Below, piece after piece: positions 60,318 to 64,000 of a DNA stretch of 64,000 bases. The position numbers and the translations under genes were made by a program. The notes below the pieces were generated by a model that did no database searches, was not told where the DNA came from, and saw nothing but the letters and a program-made list of their open reading frames with translations. Each line of letters opens with the position of its first letter. Within the stretch, counting starts at the first letter, position 1. Source of the stretch: Prorocentrum cordatum (lineage: Eukaryota > Sar > Dinophyceae > Prorocentrales > Prorocentraceae); contig CAUYUJ010002067.1 of assembly GCA_963575745.1 (NCBI GenBank), positions 29,939 to 93,938 on the forward strand. The letters run 5' to 3'.

Positions 60318-60553
60318 GCCCGCCACGGCCGACAACTGCTGCCTCCTACAGGCGAATTTTGGAAGAAAATAGCGAAGGGTCAGGAAATGAAGAAAAAACA
60401 AATGGAAGGAAAATAACCAATGGAAGAGAAAGAACAAATGGCCAAAAGATAAGGAAAGCAACCTCGAAAGAGCACAAACAGCGTCCCCAGGCAATTGTTT
60501 TCAACTGTGCTTGAATCTCCTCCCGTAGACTAGAGGGACATGCCCGACTTCAG
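60318..60553 (+). mobile_element. family A TIR element, diverged, copy A10
   Basis: Left end GCCGACAACTGCTGCCTCCT with ACAGGCGAATTTTGGA; right end ACATGCCCGACTTCA. The interior is unusually A-rich (ACAAATGGAAGG repeats). No target duplication seen. Confidence 0.62.
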
Positions 60554-60952
60554 CCTGGCGGGACGGCCCCCTGGCGACCCCGAGGTGGCGACTCATGGGG
60601 GCCGCCCATACCATCTTCTCGGCTCTTGCTACTCGGCGCCAGTCGACACTAGTCGACGCCAACTCGATGCTAATCGACGCTCGCCGACGCCACATCGGCG
60701 CTAGCTGATCGACTCCCAGACGCCAATCGACGCTGGCCGAGGCCAAAGCCGGACTGAAAGGGCACGCCAGGCTCCCACGACTTGCCACCGAGTGGCGCCC
60801 CCGAGGTGCGGGCGCCCCGCATATTCCTCCCCACGACGGGCGCCCTGCGCTGGGCCCCCGGGACCAGCACGGGCCGCTCCGGATCGGAAGGTGCAGCAGC
60901 CAGATGGGGTGTCCAGGGCTCCGGTCGCGATTGTAAGGTTTTGCGCCGCAGC
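60554..60952. repeat. unassigned sequence with AGTCGACGCCA repeats
   Basis: 60640-60760 holds degenerate CAGTCGACACTAGTCGACGC-type repeats. CCTGGCGACCCCGAGGTGGC near 60571 and GAGTGGCGCCCCCGAGG near 60789 hint at a further fold-back element. Confidence 0.45.
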
Positions 60953-60953
60953 T

Positions 60954-61046
60954 TCTAGGGGAACAACAAATGACATAAACATAAAAACTCCGAGGTCCGC
61001 GCGGACCTCGGAGTTTTTATGTGTATGCCATTTTTTGTTCCCCTAG
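60954..61046 (+). mobile_element. family B minimal palindrome, copy B6
   Basis: A nearly perfect palindrome of about 92 bp: TAGGGGAACAACAAATGACA with AAAAACTCCGAGGTCCGCGC, then GCGGACCTCGGAGTTTTTAT with CCATTTTTTGTTCCCCTA. No loop sequence. AGCTTC stands on both sides as a probable target duplication. Confidence 0.9.
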
Positions 61047-61318
61047 CTTCGGACTGCAGGGATCGTGCGTCGCGTCGGTCGGAGTGTTCTGAAGCTGGGA
61101 GCCCACGCTTGACCGAAGGGTGCGGGAGGGGGAGGGGGCGCCGGGTCTGGGCCGGGTGCTCGGTCCATCTGCCTTTTTGCCAGCCGCGCAGGCAGACCGG
61201 GGCAGAGGGGTCCTGGCCAGTCGCGAGGAGCAGCCGCCAGAGCAGCCAAGGTCGGGCTTCTTTGGCGAGGGGGCGGGGGCCATGCAGTGTCGGCGATGCT
61301 GACGTCTTGCGAGCCGAG

Positions 61319-61400
61319 CAGGAGGAGGAGGAGGAGGAGGAGGAGGGGGAGGAGGGGGAGGAGGAGGAGGAGGAGTATGATGAGGAGGAGAGGCAGCGGA
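61319..61400 (+). repeat. (GAG)n microsatellite
   Basis: About 80 bp of GAG; the preceding 61130-61310 resembles 34160-34280, and 61455-61525 is a family G end fragment. Confidence 0.93.
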
Positions 61401-61525
61401 AGGAGAAGGAGGAGGTGAGAGTAGAGAAGGAAGAAAGAGGCGGATGAGGGAGGAGGGGAAGGGGTCCAGACCTCTGTGGGTCGACGCTGTGAACAAATCA
61501 CGACGCCGGGAGTCTGGGCCTCGCA

Positions 61526-61786
61526 CCGCGGCGCGGGACCCGCGCCGATCGGCGAAACTATACCGACACAGCCACGTGGAAGGGCTCCCGTCGTCTTTCC
61601 GCCCCCTGCTGGGGTCCTTCGGCCCGGGAGCCCCCCGTCGGCTCCGCCAGATCTCTCCGACGGCTGTGTTTTTTTTTGTTCTTCGTTGGAGCCGCGGGCC
61701 CTCGGCGGGATCCCGCCCTGGAGGAGAGCCGCTCACGCCCAGCGGCGCTGTGTGTGCAGCTCCGTGCTCTGGGGGGAACGAGGCGG
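61526..61786. other. unassigned sequence
   Basis: No gene or repeat recognised between the family G fragment and E3. Confidence 0.35.
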
Positions 61787-61925
61787 TGCGGATACCGCTG
61801 CTCCCTGGACCTCTCCTGGGGTGCGCTCTGACCAGACCTTCGAGGCGGATCCGGTGGTGGCGACGAGGGCCGCCCAGGAGGCGCAAAAAAGGGTAAAACG
61901 GGCGAAGGGTAGCGGCATGGGGCAT
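61787..61925 (+). repeat. family E short repeat, copy E3
   Basis: CTGGACCTCTCCTGGGGTGC at the left and GGGCGAAGGGTAGCGGCATG at the right; abuts the target duplication of A11. Confidence 0.7.
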
Positions 61926-62046
61926 GGGCACCTTTAGGTCGGGCCTGTCCCCCCACAGGCGGATCTTGGACGACAGATACATAATAGTCTAACAAAAAAA
62001 CAAAAACAGCCCAAAATGGTGGAAATATCATCCCCACATTATTTTT

Positions 62047-63344
62047 CCCAACCATCCTGTGGTGTCGGGTCCTCGTTTTGAAGAGACAGCGCCCCGCGTT
62101 CACTCCTTCCTTCCTTCCTTCCTCCCCCCTCCCTCCTCCCTCCTCCCACTATTACGGCACACCCCTCACACGTTTCGTGGCCCCATAGGGAGCTCCACCG
62201 AAGGCCCCAGTGGCTGCGGGCGCATGGCGGCGCCGCACCCATTTCGGCACACCCCTCACACGTTTCGTGGCCCCATAAGGAGCCCCACCGAAGGCCCCAG
62301 TGGCTGCGGGAGCATGGCGGCACCGCACCCATTTCGGCACACCCCTCACACGTTTCGTGGTCCCATAAGGAGCTCCACCGAAGGCCCCAGTGGCTGCGGG
62401 CGCATGGCGGCGCCGCACACATTTCGGCACACCCCTCACACGTTTCGTGGCCCCATAGGGAGCTCCATCCGAGCGCCAGTGGCTTGCGGGCTTCAAATGG
62501 CGGCACCGCACCCTTTATCGGCACACAAATACCCCTCACACCTTCGGCCCCATAGGGATCTTCACCGAAGGCCCCAGTGGCGCGGGCGCATGGCGGCCCG
62601 CACCCATTTCGGCACACCCCTCACACGTTTCGTGGCCCCATAGGGAGCTCCACCGAAGGCCCCAGTGGCTGCGGGCGCACGGCGGCGCCGCACCCATTTC
62701 GGCACACCCCTCACACGTTTCGTGGCCCTATAGGGAGCTCCACCGACGGCCCCAGTGGCTGCGGGCGCATGGCGGCGCCGCACCCATTTCGGCACACCCC
62801 TCACACGTTTCGTGGCCCCATAGGGAACTCCACCGAAGGCCCCAATGGCTGCGGGCGCATGGCGGCGCCGCACCCATTTCGGCACACCCCTCACACGTTT
62901 CGTGGCCCCATAGGGAGCTCCACCGAAGGCCCCAGTGGCTGCGGGCGCATGGCGGCGCCGCACCCATGTCGGCACACCCCTCACACGTTTCGTGGCCCCA
63001 TAGGGAGCTCCACCGAAGGCCCCAGCGGCTGCGTCCGCATGGCGGCGCCGCACCCATTTCGGCACACCCCTCACACGTTTCGCGCCCCCACAGGGAGCTC
63101 CACCGAAGGCCCCAGCGGCTGCGTCCGCATGGCGGCGCCGCACCCATTTCGGCACACCCCTCACACGCTTCGCGGCCCCATAGGGAGCTCCACCGAAGGC
63201 CCCAATGCTACCGCCCTCATGCGTCCCGTACGCCCAGGACAGCGTTTCGTGGCACGCCTTTCGTGGCCCCATAAGGAGCCCCACCGAAAGCGGCACCCAC
63301 AAAGCGTTATTCACAATTGCATATGGTTGGGTCCTTCGCCCGGA
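62047..63344 (+). mobile_element. satellite-carrying element W, copy W2
   Basis: Left border CCCAACCATCCTGTGGTG and right border TATGGTTGGGTCCTTCGCCC, as in W1. TATTTTT stands at 62040-62046 and 63345-63351 as a probable target duplication. The interior is a 60-bp leader, a TTCC tract and the 90-bp satellite. Confidence 0.75.
62155..63270 (+). repeat. 90-bp satellite array, about 12-13 copies
   Basis: Unit has CACACGTTTCGTGGCCCCAT, AGGGAGCTCCACCGAAGGCC and GGCTGCGGGCGCATGGCGGC. The 90-bp period keeps frames open on both strands (for example a 30-residue minus-strand repeat GAFGGAPYGATKRVRGVPKW and on). One unit near 62470-62560 is irregular. Related to the 89-bp array of W1 but with array-specific differences in every unit. 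Confidence 0.93.
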
Positions 63345-63565
63345 TATTTTTGGACTGTTGTTGCATCTTCCTCCTGTAAAGGGACACGCCCGACTTAAGG
63401 GTACCTCTTCCTCCTCTGAATACTAGGAAACCTTCCATTGGGTCAGGGCTTCCGGCCCGCCGCCGCTCGGCGGGAGCGGCTCTCCTCCACCTGCAGGCCT
63501 CCTGACGCCTTCCTCGGGACCGCCGGTTTCTCGCGCATGGAGCCCGCTTCCAGACGGTCCTACGG

Positions 63566-63725
63566 TTAGGTCGGGCGTGTCCTCCTACAGGGGGATTTTG
63601 GACGGAAGAATTTGAAATTTGGCAAGAATATGACATACAACTCACAACTAATCAACAAATCATCCCCAGACTATTTCTGGACTATTTTTGAATATTCCTT
63701 CTGTGGACGGACAGGCCCGACTTAA
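63566..63725 (+). mobile_element. family A TIR element, copy A12
   Basis: TTAGGTCGGGCGTGTCCTCC to GGACAGGCCCGACTTAA, 160 bp. The flanks TCCTACGG (63558-63565) and CCCTACGG (63726-63733) are an 8-bp target duplication with one mismatch. The interior reads AATCATCCCCAGACTATT. Confidence 0.9.
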
Positions 63726-63789
63726 CCCTACGGGCCCGAAGACGGCCTCCCCTATGGAAGCCAGAGGCTGTGGAGAACCTCCGCGCGAC

Positions 63790-63965
63790 GTGTTGAAGAG
63801 ACGGCAAAGCATCCCCCCCACCATAACCACCCCGACAAGCGAGGCCGTCTAGTAAACGCACCCAGGGAAGGAATCGAACAGGGCAGGGTTTTTAGTCAAC
63901 GCCCAGGGCCGTTTCGTAAACGCAAATTGTCCGGTCCGGGTGGCTTTTCCTCCCTTCATTGAATC
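63790..63965 (-). repeat. family K TIR element, copy K3
   Basis: CACCCCGACAAGCGAGGCCG at the left, GTCCGGTCCGGGTGGCTTTT at the right, with AGTAAACGCACCCAGGGAAG inside. Opposite orientation to K1 and K2. Confidence 0.65.
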
Positions 63966-64000
63966 CCTGTGGATGTCTGTGGGCTTCGCGCACTAGGGGG

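Larger units (their letters stand above)
61934..63398 (+). mobile_element. family A TIR element interrupted by satellite element W2, copy A11
   Basis: Left end TTAGGTCGGGCCTGTCCCCC, right end GGGACACGCCCGACTTAA, 1.46 kb apart. The flanks GGGCACCT (61926-61933) and GGGTACCT (63399-63406) are an 8-bp target duplication with one mismatch, proving that the two ends belong together. Without W2 the element would be about 170 bp, normal for the family. Confidence 0.88.

Noticed and set aside
62562-63314. 250-codon frame of 30-residue repeats as a repeat protein
   Set aside because: It is open only because the satellite period is 90 bp; the opposite strand is also open, and the sister array with an 89-bp period has no open frame.

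Overview
The window reads as nuclear DNA of a dinoflagellate. The strongest evidence is a perfect 22-nt dinoflagellate spliced-leader (DinoSL) sequence on the minus strand at 13331-13310. It is joined directly to an ATG at the 5' end of a LINE-type retrotransposon. The GC-rich, gene-poor sequence, a kinase gene cut into very small exons by repeat-filled introns, and many families of short inverted-repeat elements fit this. I cannot name the species. A 100-N assembly gap lies at 27795-27894.

Layout. 1-5040: a mosaic of short terminal-inverted-repeat (TIR) or fold-back elements with (CTC)n arrays. 5042-6111: (GAG)n and (GAT/GCT)n arrays. 6112-13331 (minus): LINE-1 with ORF1 (zinc finger, coiled coil), an acidic linker frame, and ORF2 (endonuclease, reverse transcriptase, RNase H, CCHC). 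13332-28110: more TIR elements, microsatellites, minisatellites and the first locus of an 89-bp satellite (17742-18470). 28283-31393 (minus): five exons of a TKL-like protein kinase. 31394-36205: TIR elements and long GAG/GAC arrays. 36206-42708 (minus): LINE-2, a decayed relative of LINE-1. 43060-54115: about 11 kb of CA-type and TAC-type simple repeats alternating with 138-156-bp tandem repeats, including a segmental duplication. 54116-64000: TIR mosaic, GAC arrays and the second satellite locus (62155-63270).

Naming of repeat families used below (my labels): A, TIR starting TTAAGTCGGGC, about 160 bp, flanked by 8-bp direct repeats; B, fold-back with AACTCCGAGG arms; C, ACAGTGGAGGCC ends; D, CACACAGACACAAT start; E, ACCTCTCCCGGGGTGCG; F, CACCAACACCACCAGGG; G, CAGACATG...GACGTC ends; H, CTTCTTAGAAG arms; J, GGGGGGAAG arms; K, GTTTACTAAACGGCC; L, CCGCACGGT arms; M, GGATCGCGCCGC ends; N, ACAGTCGGGC ends with AATAAGGAAC; P, Q, R, S, T, U, V as described; W, a satellite-carrying element.

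How it fits together. Almost nothing here is a conventional single-copy gene. The two LINEs share domain order, a DinoSL or its relic at the 5' end, and (CTC)n flanks on both sides, which suggests RNAs trans-spliced to the leader and insertion into CTC microsatellites. The short TIR families look like non-autonomous DNA transposons: they nest in one another with target duplications, and several lie at or fill the kinase introns, as expected of introner elements. Microsatellites often sit inside these elements, so the elements may seed the arrays.
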